NCBI GenBank assembly: GCA_938743325.2
Contig: OW568891.1
Location: forward strand, 434,001-498,000
Source: Pycnococcus provasolii
Taxonomy: Eukaryota; Chlorophyta; Pseudoscourfieldiophyceae; Pseudoscourfieldiales; Pycnococcaceae
Reading direction: 5' to 3'
Length of the DNA: 64,000 nucleotides
Position 1 is the first letter of the stretch, and every line of letters begins with the position of its first letter. Shown here one piece after another: positions 1-8,953 of the stretch. The position numbers and the translations under genes are program-made. Under the pieces are notes generated by a model that saw nothing but the letters and a program-made list of their open reading frames with translations, was not told the DNA's origin and ran no database searches.

Positions 1-692
1 TGCGAAACGGCCACTTTCCTGTCATCAAGTCTCACATACATACCAACAATCTCATGGATGATTTGGGTGTGTTTAATAATAATCAGAGCAAGCTGATGAA
101 AGAGTACCCGAACGGCATATGGGTTTTCAGAACTGGTAAGCGTGACACCGAGAAGATTGATTGGATGAAACTAGAAGACAAGGTGTCTTCGCCTGTCGTC
201 TCTCTCAAATACGTGCAATCTCTCGAAACGCTTGGTCGCGATGGCATCCATGGCATTCTCGACGACTACGCGCGCATCTTCCGTCTCTCGGCGCACGAGC
301 TGGCGGAGCTGAGCGAGTACATTCGCTACTGGACGATACTAAGGCAGTGCTGTGGGAAGCAAATGAGCGTCGACTGGCGCAAGATGCTCCAGAATCACAC
401 GCGTGACGGACATGCCATTCATGATCACAATCACAGCATGCACGACCCAAACTATCACGCGTGCGAAATGTACAACATCAAGTGGGTGGAGCGCCTACTT
501 CTCCAGTCGGAGTTCCTCATGCACTTTAAAGAGAACGAAGGAAAAAATGCGCAGCTGTATAGAGTGAGCAACATGGATGGCACTCTGAACGGCAATTACT
601 GCGAGGTGTGCGAAAAGTACATCGAACAAAACCCGTCGAAAGCAGGAATGAACAAGAATTGCTATTATGCAAAGTTTGATAAGGCGGAGTGA
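1..692 (+). CDS. 3' end of an unrecognised protein-coding gene (5'-partial)
   Basis: The reading frame is open from base 3 to the TGA at 690-692 with no stop before the internal ATG at 54, so the gene starts outside the window and at least 229 residues of it are seen here. I do not recognise the family. The visible part is hydrophilic and looks globular, with a His-rich stretch (HAIHDHNHSMHDPNYH) near residues 121-136 of the part starting at ATG 54 and a Cys pair (CEVCEKY) near the C-terminus. No membrane segment is visible. It converges on the secreted glycosyltransferase-like gene, with about 108 bases between the two stops. A sulfotransferase or other Golgi enzyme is possible from the general look (KSHIHTNNL near the left edge), but that is a guess. 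Confidence 0.6.
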   Translation, partial: RNGHFPVIKSHIHTNNLMDDLGVFNNNQSKLMKEYPNGIWVFRTGKRDTEKIDWMKLEDKVSSPVVSLKYVQSLETLGRDGIHGILDDYARIFRLSAHELAELSEYIRYWTILRQCCGKQMSVDWRKMLQNHTRDGHAIHDHNHSMHDPNYHACEMYNIKWVERLLLQSEFLMHFKENEGKNAQLYRVSNMDGTLNGNYCEVCEKYIEQNPSKAGMNKNCYYAKFDKAE

Positions 693-768
693 TGACTTTG
701 GGTGATCATCGCAACCTTAAAACAACCTTCTTCTTTTTGTGCGTTCTAAATACTTTGGGTGTTTGTAG

Positions 769-793
769 GGATTAGGGTGATAGGTTAGGGCTA
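769..793. repeat. Degenerate TTAGGG-type interstitial telomeric motif
   Basis: Three imperfect TTAGGG words lie between the two convergent genes. This is one of several such tracts in the window. It is short and could be chance. Confidence 0.35.
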
Positions 794-800
794 ACTTCAT

Positions 801-2324
801 TCATTCTTGTCGTAGTAACAATTTCTCGTACAGCGCTTGCTCGAGCAGACTCCGCGGTTCCTCGAAGTTGATCGCATTGTTGTTGTTGACCTCATCAATG
901 CTGTAGGCGTCGCGCACAACGCGGCGGTGCTTTCGTCCCGGATGTTTCTCATCAGGATAGTAGAAGTAGTCGCTCGGCAATGCCCAATTTGACGGGTACA
1001 AGCGCACCGCTTCCGCATCCGTGCCGCCGTGCACATGGACGTGCCGATATCGCAAGAGATTCGTTATCACCTCGCCAAAGCCACCGCCGGTGCTGAGGAA
1101 ACTCCGCGCATTCTCCGACACGAACATCACGTCGTCATCCGGCGTCCGTCCAAGCCGCATCTCAACTTCTGCAAAGCCGCGCGCACGCAAGAGGGCAACA
1201 CGTGACAAGATGTAGCGTGCCGAATGCATCACGCAAGAAGTCAGGTTGTGCAACGGCACGTGTATCCCGGCGATGATGACCACCTTGCTTCTTCGTCTCG
1301 CTTCTTCCCGCTGGTTCTTGAGAAGTACGTCGATGGCTGCCTCCCACCACGCCAAATCGCCGAAGTGCGTACTCGCAATTGTTCTGGGTACGAATAGTTC
1401 CGATGTGCTCCTCAGCGTGAATTCGTCGTCGAACATGTAGTTTCCTGCGTAGCACAAAACATCTCCCACGCGAATGTGCAGGACGAGCGTATCACGAGGT
1501 GACGACGTCGTCGAAGTCGCCGATCTTCGTCGTCGCATGTGATGTGAAACGACGTCATTAAGAACTCCGTAATCACCAGCTGCACCGTTCGCTTTGATGT
1601 AGGATGCGCCAATTGAGTTCTCGCGAAGTATTGCATTACGCATGATGAGCTGTTGGGCACGTTGTCGATTATTTTCAAAGTTGCCATACTTTGCTGATTT
1701 TACGGCATCACCTAGGCGATACATCCACCAGTCGCGAGGTGTGATTAGCTCTTCCGCAACACTTAGTGCATCGTCGTTCTCAGGCGCGAGCCACAGCGGC
1801 GAATCTTGCTGAAAGTGCATCGTACACGGCATATCGACATCCTCATCATTACAATGAAGCCGAGGAACCGCGCGACGGCGGAAGTGAACGAGACTATATA
1901 TATCCTCGGCATCTTTGCGGCACCGATACCACCTGCGAGTGGTGCCGTTGACAAGAAAGCGATCTTCGACGTGAAGACGAATGCACGCTGACATACCTTT
2001 ATTCGCTGCCGCGGCCGCTTCGTTTTCGTTCACCGAGATACAGAGCGGTGGATTCTCTCGCACGAGCTTGAAGTCATCCTTCGCCCATACATCCAGCCGC
2101 CAATCCATCAGCCGCGGTAAATTTGTTTGAGCCTTCTTCTCTCGAGCGCGTGATGATTGACGCGTTTGCACTCGATGGCCTACCGCTAGCACATACGGAA
2201 TGCGCTCGTCGCAAACCATCATTACCTTTGGATGAGGCTGCTGAAGTTGTTGTTGTGCTGCTGCATGACCAGTTACTAGAGGCAGTATCGCGACAAGCAG
2301 CAGCATCACACCGACGACCGCCAT
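801..2324 (-). CDS. Secreted or Golgi glycosyltransferase-like protein (fucosyltransferase-type HIRVGD motif)
   Basis: The preferred start is the ATG at 2324, giving 507 residues. It opens with a textbook signal peptide or type II anchor (MAVVGVMLLLVAILPLVTG). The frame stays open further upstream, but that part carries a telomeric repeat and reads as spacer. Around residue 290 the motif LHIRVGD resembles the H-x-R-x-G-D motif that binds GDP-sugar in fucosyltransferase-like GT-B enzymes, and LSTGGGFGEVI near the C-terminus resembles the glycine-rich second donor-binding motif. Inference: a lumenal glycosyltransferase, probably acting on cell-surface glycans. I cannot assign the family or acceptor. 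It diverges from the SHPRH gene across about 214 bases that contain a TTAGGG tract. Confidence 0.6.
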   Translation of the reverse strand: MAVVGVMLLLVAILPLVTGHAAAQQQLQQPHPKVMMVCDERIPYVLAVGHRVQTRQSSRAREKKAQTNLPRLMDWRLDVWAKDDFKLVRENPPLCISVNENEAAAAANKGMSACIRLHVEDRFLVNGTTRRWYRCRKDAEDIYSLVHFRRRAVPRLHCNDEDVDMPCTMHFQQDSPLWLAPENDDALSVAEELITPRDWWMYRLGDAVKSAKYGNFENNRQRAQQLIMRNAILRENSIGASYIKANGAAGDYGVLNDVVSHHMRRRRSATSTTSSPRDTLVLHIRVGDVLCYAGNYMFDDEFTLRSTSELFVPRTIASTHFGDLAWWEAAIDVLLKNQREEARRRSKVVIIAGIHVPLHNLTSCVMHSARYILSRVALLRARGFAEVEMRLGRTPDDDVMFVSENARSFLSTGGGFGEVITNLLRYRHVHVHGGTDAEAVRLYPSNWALPSDYFYYPDEKHPGRKHRRVVRDAYSIDEVNNNNAINFEEPRSLLEQALYEKLLLRQE

Positions 2325-2459
2325 TCTTTCACGGCAGATGTCCAGATCGCGACAATTGATTGGCGGTGTTCGATTACTATATGTATTGTCCCCCCCTAAA
2401 ACCCGAATCCATCGGACTTTTCCCCTGCTGTACTGTACTGTACAGTGTGATGAGAACGC

Positions 2460-2477
2460 ATTAGGGTTAGGGTTAGG
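2460..2477. repeat. Interstitial telomeric repeat (TTAGGG)n in a divergent promoter
   Basis: Nearly three perfect TTAGGG units lie between the divergent glycosyltransferase-like and SHPRH genes, about 60 bases before the SHPRH ATG. Plant promoters often carry telo-boxes, so a regulatory role is possible. Confidence 0.6.
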
Positions 2478-2538
2478 TTCGTTGGGCATCCTCCTTCCTT
2501 GCTAGCCTTTTTCATTTTTTTATTTTTTCAATCTAAGA

Positions 2539-5500
2539 ATGGCGCGCAAGAAGACTCAAACGCCACGTCGACGCCTCGATGCCGCCGTCCCATCATTCAT
2601 GCCAGAATCCCATGATGATCCACAACAACCACATGATGTGCACCACTCCTCGGACGATGAATCTGATGAATCTGATTTGTTGCCTTCGTCTCACTTGCCG
2701 GTTCATTCGTCTCATCCTTCCAGGTCATCACCCACGTTGATGTTTCCATCTCTGTACCGCCTTCTCGCGAGACCGTGTGGGACAGGGACATGCGATGGAC
2801 CGACAATCATGACTCAACTGAGGCCTCAACTTCGACCATACCAAAGTCGAGCGGTCGCGTGGATGCAGGCGAGAGAACGCGGAGACGTGCAGAGGGCTGC
2901 CGCGATATCGCCAAACGAGGCTAGCAAGGCAGTGACGTCGACAGCGAACGACAATGGCGTGTGCCGTGGAGGCGTGCTTGCAGACGAAATGGGACTGGGA
3001 AAGACTGTCGAGCTGCTTGCACTCATTCTTGGAGACAACCAAACTCCTCAGTCTTTGCCGCCGCCATCACCACCACAACAAACAACAGCCAAGCGACGGA
3101 GAGAGCAAGAACAGGAACGCGAACAGCCGGAAACAAACGTGGCGCAGACGAAGCGTAAAAAACGCGCGGAAGTCGAACAGCCTGATGGCGTGTACTGGGA
3201 ACCAACGCTCGGACGACGAGGCACAACCTTTCACTACGCACTATGCGCGTGCGGACACGCAGCCTCAAAGGAGTCCAAGGACGACGTCGCTTGCTCAACC
3301 TGCGGCAACTTCTTCCACCGACGCTGCTTCGACCTCCCGTCTCGCAAAAGTGCTCCTCAACTCAACTTCACCTGTGGCCGCTGCGTCACCAAACGAGTGG
3401 ACGGTGAGGCCACCTCGCTCGCAAACGTGCCCTCGCGCGCGACACTTATCGTCGTGCCATCATCCATTCGATCCCAGTGGCTCGACGAGATGCAGCGACA
3501 CGTGCACAAGCTGATGGTGCTTACAACAGACTCGCCAGCTGGCGCCGCCGCAACACTGGACCAGTCCGACGATCCGCCTTGCATCGTTCTCAACTACGAA
3601 GGGCAGGATCAGTCAGGAAGATATCCAACCACGCCGCAGATGCTGCACGCTTCGTTTGACATTGTCATCACAACGTACGAAGTCCTGAAGAAGGATATGC
3701 GATATGTCAATGCGACGGGCGAGAACAGCCGTGCACGGCACAGCATGCGAGCGAGCCACATCGTTCCGACGCCACTTACGTCGATTCTTTGGAAACGCGT
3801 CGTCCTGGACGAGGCACAGCTCGTCGAGGGAGGCACCGCCGAAGCTGCTAAGCTTTGCCGCGCTCTTCTTGCACAGAGGAGATGGTGCACGACTGGCACG
3901 CCATTCCACAAGGGTATTGGCGATGCCGCGGGACTTCTTGCTCTTCTCCGCATATCTCCATGTGATTCTGGCGCCGGCGAATCTTGGTACAGGCGCCACG
4001 TCGCGGGGCCAATTGAGGCTTGCGATGCAGACGCAGCGAGAAAAGCCTTGGATGCGGCAATTGCCGCACCCTCCGAAGCAGCCGCAGCATCTCCTACTAT
4101 ACAGCAGCAAGCCTGCCGCTACCTCATCTCATCGATCGCGCCAATTCTCTGGCGCACACGTCGTCGCGATGCCGCCGCGGCGAACGAACTTCCGTTCCCA
4201 CGCCGACGAGAATCAACCACGACGCTTCAATTTACCGCGGTGGAGTCAGAATGGTACAAGGATATCCAAGCGCGAAGCATCGCGAGCATCGCCGCAGCTT
4301 GCAAAACCGCGAGGAGCCGTGGGGAGGGCACCGATCTTACCGTAAGGGAGAGGCGCAAAATCTTTCCCGTTCTACTCAGCTTGAGGCAGGCATGCGACCA
4401 CTTCGCGATAGGTTCACGAGGCCTGCGCAAGACGACACGTACAAGGGCTGGTGCGACGGACGCATTCGCGGGTGCGCAGGTGTACGCAACGAGTGACGAT
4501 GCCATGGCAAATCTGCTTCTGCGCCGCCGTCTGGAGGCGGAGGATGCGCTACGTGCAGTGCTGCACGGCTCGTTTGGTCTCGCGGCAATCTGCGCAATGC
4601 TAGGCGACCACGGCCGATCGGTGCTTTGGTACCGCTACGCGCTTTCGCGCAGTGACGCGGAGCTTACCATCCACGAAGTGCGAACGGATGCACTGCAGCG
4701 CATGCACCTTTGCCACAATCTACGACGATCGCTGGATGCCGCGATAGCCTCGGGAAGCATGGCCGAAGCTGCCACCGTGAGGTTAACTGCCATTGCATTC
4801 GCGGGAGTGACTCCATTCGATCCACCGGCCGTTCTTGACGCACACGAAACTCGCCTTCTGCAGGAGCGTGCGAATCCGCAGCCCTCAAGTGCCACCGAAC
4901 CGGCAGGGGCGGGCGGTGGCGGTCCTTCGTCGTGCACGGCTTCGGACGTGAATGTGCTGCTATCTTCGGTACGCCAGCTTGATGCCGATGTCGCTGCAAA
5001 GAACAATCCCGCCATCGCACAGTCGACGACGACGTCTGCGTCGTCACTGAATACTGCGGCTTTGGACACGGAGATAACTCTGCGCGGATCTGAGTATGTG
5101 TCCGAGTGGATTTCCAAGCTCGGCACAGCCGCGTCTGACTTTCTCCACGCAGTGAAAGCGTCGCAAAAGGCGGCGGACGAACTCGAAGCTGCTGCATCAG
5201 CTGCGATGAGCCCTGGCTCACGCGCACCACGCACAGGTCTCGACGCATCCCTCTTCAACGATGGTGGTAAGGTGGTTGGCGCGTCAAATGCGCCATCGAC
5301 GAACGCAAGTGCACCACTTCACGTTTCGGCACTCGTAGCATGTCTTGGTGAGCTATGGTGGAGTGTGCACCTTGACGAACGTTGCGCATCGGAGGCTGGC
5401 ACGGATGGGCACGGTGTCGTGACCCTTCTTCTGAACCAGGTGAAGCGTCAGCACAACGACGCTGTTAATGCTGAGAAGAATAAATGGTTTGGCCAGCGGT

Positions 5501-7785
5501 CAGTTGACGGCATGGAAATGGTTGCAAAGAATCGCACTGGCCTGAAATCATGGATACTGAATCAGCTGGAGTTGATCTTCAAGGCATCTCACAGTTGGCG
5601 CCGTGCCATGCAGCGACTTTCTCGCGATGTCATGCCAACGCCGATCGAGCTAGAGGGACAGTGCGGCGTTTTACCAGACGAAGCCCCGCGCGCATCTGGA
5701 AGTGTAGCACGGCAACCAACACAGGCGGCAATTCGCGCCGCCGGGGCATGTTCGCTGTGCAGCCAAACAGGTACGCTCGGCCAAGCGTCGAATCTGAGGA
5801 CGTGCCCGTGCTGCCAAGTTGACCTCGAGGTTCTCTTCATTGCCCAAGGTCGCATGTTTGACCTGAAACTCCTTCGAGGTGAAGCGGCTACTGTCGAGGA
5901 GCTGGTTGAGGTTCGCAGGAAGCAGATTTTAGGCGGACGGCGAGTGGATGGCGCCGATGGCGGGGCGTCAAATGCCGGAGCAATTCTGCGAGTTCTTCAC
6001 CAGCACAAGGAACTTGCAAATGTGATACAAATGCTCCGAGTGCTGATGCCTGGCGTGACGCACAGTCTGCGGCCTGTTGCACTTGCGCATATGAACTACC
6101 TTCGGTGCCTAGCCAAAGAAATGGAGCAGGCGGACACCCTTGTCAAGTCGCAGATTGCGGCACTGCACAGCTACGATGAGGTGGACAGCTGCACGTCCCG
6201 CGTCTTACTTTCCAAGGCGCTTCGCGAGCAAGTTGTGGAGTCAGCGTGCACGAATGTCGCGGTGCGACAGAGCCTCGGAGTTGCCGCCGCGTCGGCGGCG
6301 GCTGGCATGTCCACACCCGAGGACGTCTTTTGCGTGCAAGAGGACGAGGCGGAGTTGGCGCGCCGCGAGATGGGATACACGACGACGAAGTCTGGCGCAC
6401 TCGTGCTGAGAACTTGGCCTGATGTGGCGGAGCTCTTCGCGGAGTCGTCCGCCAACGTCACCACGGGGCTTGTTGACCTGAGAAATGCTGGTAGAAAGAT
6501 TCGCCATCTTCGAGAGATTCAAAGGGAGGCGCTGCGGCAGCAGAAGGCTAGAGAGGCCAGTGCACCGCGCATCTTAGGTGGGGCTGCGCATGCTGCTGGC
6601 ACGACAGCTCGCGATGCGGCTGCGGCTGCGGCAGAAGCTCGAGCTGCAGCTGCCTCCGCTGCCGCCCCAGCGGCAGCGGCAGCCGATGGCACCGCGTGTC
6701 CCGTCTGCGGCGATCCCATTACCGTGTTTCTGGACTGCGGGCACGCGGTCTGCGGCCAGTGCGCCAAGAAGCTTGCACGCTCCTTTGCGACGCGCATTGC
6801 TCCCGCGGCGTCGCCAGGCTCACCATCAGGCCGCAACGGCGTTGCGGCGGTGAAGTGCCCCATCTGTCGCGAGCCAACGGCCAGGGCGAACGCGATTCGT
6901 GTTGCTCCGGCGACAGAGACTTTGGCTGATGCCGAGGGTGTAGATGCGGGAGATCACGCGAAAGTTTCGCTGCCAAGCACCGCAGCTGCAGATGTGGCTG
7001 CTCCGGCGCCCGCTTCGCCGCGTCCCGCAGTGCGCCGCAAACTTGCGATGGGTGAAGAAGATGCTCCCTCAGTGGAAGAGGAGGGATCCTGCGAGAAACA
7101 TTTGGCTGTGGAGGGGAACTACGGCACGAAATTGGAAGCGGTGGTGCGTCGCATCATGTGGATCTCTCGCCAGCCACAGGTGTTTCGAAGTGACGACCAC
7201 CAGCAGCAGCAGCAGCAGCAGCAGCTGGCTGGTGGGGCTGGTGGCAGCGCCGAGACGACGGCGATGACACCAAAGCAGCGATGCGTGGTTTTCAGCGACT
7301 TTGCGGAAACCTTGAAAATCCTGTCTCAGTGCCTAACACGGAATGGCGTTGCGCATTGTCTGGCTGTCTCACGTGGCGACGTTCCCTTGCAGGTGCGCAC
7401 GTTTGAGAAGGCTGACGAATTGGCCGCAGACTGTCCGGCGGCACTACTCATGCCCTTGAAGCATGGTGGGATGGGTTTAAACGTCTTATCCGCGCAGCAT
7501 GTGGTGTTCGTCGAGCCTTGTCTGCACCGTGGCCAGGAGGAGCAGGCAAAAGGTCGTGTCGCGCGCGTCGGACAGCGGAGCGCGGAAGTTGTGACTCACC
7601 ACTTCAAGGTGGAAGGCACGGTGGAGGAGTCGCTCTATGGTAGCAGAGGCGCCGGCGCCGGCGACGGCGATGATGATGATGACGACGGCGGCGGCGGCGG
7701 TGAGAATCGCGAACAGCCAAACGACGACGGTGTCGTTCTCGCGACGCTCATGAAGGAGGTGGCAAAGTGGGAGGCGTCTCGATAA
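2539..7785 (+). CDS. SHPRH: SHPRH-type SNF2 helicase / RING E3 ubiquitin ligase
   Basis: A single-exon protein of 1,748 residues, close to the usual SHPRH length. Domain order is diagnostic: SNF2 ATPase N-lobe with Walker A (DEMGLGKT, about residue 150); an inserted PHD finger (CACGH...CSTCGNFFHRRC...CGRC, about 234-280); the Walker B/motif II box DEAQ (about 424) and motif III (CTTGTPF); a long central region; a C3HC4 RING (CPVCGD...CGHAVCGQC...CPICRE, about 1386-1455); and the helicase C-lobe with the motif VI sequence GRVARVGQR (about 1575-1700). Orthologues poly-ubiquitylate PCNA in post-replication repair in the nucleus. I see no obvious linker-histone H1/H5 domain. Poly-Gln, poly-Ala and an Asp/Gly-rich tail are low-complexity additions. 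The ATG at 2539 is the first in frame. Confidence 0.92.
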   Translation: MARKKTQTPRRRLDAAVPSFMPESHDDPQQPHDVHHSSDDESDESDLLPSSHLPVHSSHPSRSSPTLMFPSLYRLLARPCGTGTCDGPTIMTQLRPQLRPYQSRAVAWMQARERGDVQRAAAISPNEASKAVTSTANDNGVCRGGVLADEMGLGKTVELLALILGDNQTPQSLPPPSPPQQTTAKRRREQEQEREQPETNVAQTKRKKRAEVEQPDGVYWEPTLGRRGTTFHYALCACGHAASKESKDDVACSTCGNFFHRRCFDLPSRKSAPQLNFTCGRCVTKRVDGEATSLANVPSRATLIVVPSSIRSQWLDEMQRHVHKLMVLTTDSPAGAAATLDQSDDPPCIVLNYEGQDQSGRYPTTPQMLHASFDIVITTYEVLKKDMRYVNATGENSRARHSMRASHIVPTPLTSILWKRVVLDEAQLVEGGTAEAAKLCRALLAQRRWCTTGTPFHKGIGDAAGLLALLRISPCDSGAGESWYRRHVAGPIEACDADAARKALDAAIAAPSEAAAASPTIQQQACRYLISSIAPILWRTRRRDAAAANELPFPRRRESTTTLQFTAVESEWYKDIQARSIASIAAACKTARSRGEGTDLTVRERRKIFPVLLSLRQACDHFAIGSRGLRKTTRTRAGATDAFAGAQVYATSDDAMANLLLRRRLEAEDALRAVLHGSFGLAAICAMLGDHGRSVLWYRYALSRSDAELTIHEVRTDALQRMHLCHNLRRSLDAAIASGSMAEAATVRLTAIAFAGVTPFDPPAVLDAHETRLLQERANPQPSSATEPAGAGGGGPSSCTASDVNVLLSSVRQLDADVAAKNNPAIAQSTTTSASSLNTAALDTEITLRGSEYVSEWISKLGTAASDFLHAVKASQKAADELEAAASAAMSPGSRAPRTGLDASLFNDGGKVVGASNAPSTNASAPLHVSALVACLGELWWSVHLDERCASEAGTDGHGVVTLLLNQVKRQHNDAVNAEKNKWFGQRSVDGMEMVAKNRTGLKSWILNQLELIFKASHSWRRAMQRLSRDVMPTPIELEGQCGVLPDEAPRASGSVARQPTQAAIRAAGACSLCSQTGTLGQASNLRTCPCCQVDLEVLFIAQGRMFDLKLLRGEAATVEELVEVRRKQILGGRRVDGADGGASNAGAILRVLHQHKELANVIQMLRVLMPGVTHSLRPVALAHMNYLRCLAKEMEQADTLVKSQIAALHSYDEVDSCTSRVLLSKALREQVVESACTNVAVRQSLGVAAASAAAGMSTPEDVFCVQEDEAELARREMGYTTTKSGALVLRTWPDVAELFAESSANVTTGLVDLRNAGRKIRHLREIQREALRQQKAREASAPRILGGAAHAAGTTARDAAAAAAEARAAAASAAAPAAAAADGTACPVCGDPITVFLDCGHAVCGQCAKKLARSFATRIAPAASPGSPSGRNGVAAVKCPICREPTARANAIRVAPATETLADAEGVDAGDHAKVSLPSTAAADVAAPAPASPRPAVRRKLAMGEEDAPSVEEEGSCEKHLAVEGNYGTKLEAVVRRIMWISRQPQVFRSDDHQQQQQQQQLAGGAGGSAETTAMTPKQRCVVFSDFAETLKILSQCLTRNGVAHCLAVSRGDVPLQVRTFEKADELAADCPAALLMPLKHGGMGLNVLSAQHVVFVEPCLHRGQEEQAKGRVARVGQRSAEVVTHHFKVEGTVEESLYGSRGAGAGDGDDDDDDGGGGGENREQPNDDGVVLATLMKEVAKWEASR

Positions 7786-8233
7786 ATTTTGTATATTTGA
7801 CACACTATGATAGTTTTTACAAGTTTGTCGGGCGATCCTCCTCCTCCTCCACCCCCGAAAAAACGCGCCGTTCTCACCATAAAAATTCAATCAATGGCGG
7901 GTAAAAATCATATCGCAATTTTTAGCGACCGCATCGCCGCAGCGCATGCGACGATCGCTTCTGTCTGCTCAACTTCGGCGTCTGTGTCGTCGCTCGCGTT
8001 TTATCTGATCACAGCGAATGTGACAGCCGCAGCCGCACTGCTGGCGCTCTTCGATAATCACCATGGTGGTGGTGGTGGTATTAGTGGGCTCGCGTCGTCG
8101 TGCATCGGCGCATCTATCCGTAGCTTGACTTGAGATGGCTTGATCTCCTTGTGGCGGGCTGCGCAGAAGCCCAACTCACTTCACCTTAAGACCGCCAGAC
8201 TTAAGGGAAGGTAAGGTAAAGAGTAGAGAATGG
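7786..8233. other. Spacer without a convincing gene
   Basis: The stretch starts with the SHPRH 3' end. Short open frames here look like low-complexity noise. A GGT trinucleotide run sits near 8065. No RNA gene or mobile element was recognised. Confidence 0.4.
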
Positions 8234-8527
8234 TTACATGATAGGACTGTTGACTTCGCCGTGCGGAATTCTGGCTTCATGATAGAGAATGTGCAGCCCT
8301 TTATGTCCTCGTTGTTCGTCCTGTGGCTCGTGTACGTACGGGCATCGTAGGACGACTCCCATCCCAGCCTCGCGCTTCCTCTTGAGCAAGTCAAGGGTTA
8401 AATGCACGCCACAGCCATCGCAGAACTCCACAGGTCGGTGCTCACTGTCTGCCGTGATCCCATGGCGCGTAAGCATGATGGGTCGCTGAACAAGCTCGTA
8501 GTAGCGAAGGAATTGCGCCGAATCCAT
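8234..8527 (-). CDS. Small ORF with a C-x2-C...C-x3-H pattern, possible gene fragment
   Basis: From the ATG at 8527 the frame gives 97 residues of balanced, protein-like composition rather than simple sequence. The middle carries FCDGCG and later CPYVH, so four potential zinc ligands (C-x2-C and C-x3-H) flank a basic segment (LLKRKREAG). I do not recognise the family. It sits in an island of fragments between SHPRH and the next gene, about 110 bases left of an RCC1-like fragment, so it may be a relict or an exon rather than a whole gene. There is no other support for expression. Confidence 0.35.
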   Translation of the reverse strand: MDSAQFLRYYELVQRPIMLTRHGITADSEHRPVEFCDGCGVHLTLDLLKRKREAGMGVVLRCPYVHEPQDEQRGHKGLHILYHEARIPHGEVNSPIM

Positions 8528-8639
8528 CGATCCTTTTTTGTTGGATGCGAGTTGGCAAGGCAAGGTGGCAGCGGCGGCGGAATCCTCTCCTCACAGATCC
8601 TCTCACAACTTGACTTGATTCGGGTTTGAGGCTCACTCC

Positions 8640-8804
8640 ATGGCGCTTCGACGCGACGGCAGCATCGCGTGCTGGGGAGACAACAACGTTAATCAGGCAC
8701 CTCCCGCTGGCGTCTCTGGTCCATTCAACTTGACTCTTGAGTTTAAGGTCACGGGAGGTCGACTTAAGGCTACTTCACCCACTTCTTGTCAATCGTCGTG
8801 CTAA
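8640..8804 (+). pseudogene. Fragment of an RCC1-like repeat protein
   Basis: From the ATG the frame encodes 54 residues that begin with one clear RCC1-type blade: ALRRDGSIACWGDNN followed by NQAPP. The pattern (A-L-x-x-D-G-x-I-x-C-W-G-x-N) is typical of RCC1/CRINKLY4-like beta-propeller repeats, which occur in tandem sets of six or seven. Only one repeat is present, and the frame ends in unrelated sequence, so this is a gene scrap and not a functional protein. The in-frame sequence upstream of the ATG (GFEAHS) fits the preceding part of such a repeat before a stop is met. Confidence 0.55.
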
Positions 8805-8911
8805 CGATGCAGTTTCGGTTACTCCAAATGCCGCACACTTCAAGCTGGACCGGGCCGACCGGGACACCTCGTTGGTCTCACGGATTTTTGTCCCAGCAAA
8901 TGTTTTGCTCC

Positions 8912-8928
8912 GCGGGATCCCGGTCGCG
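8912..8928 (+). promoter_or_regulatory. Dispersed motif GCGGGATCCCGGTCGCG, copy 1
   Basis: The 12-base core GGGATCCCGGTC recurs at 25,757, 39,232 (minus) and 49,670. Here it ends about 25 bases before the ATG at 8954. Its role is unknown. Confidence 0.4.
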
Positions 8929-8953
8929 CACATATTAGAACAAACCTTCTTCA

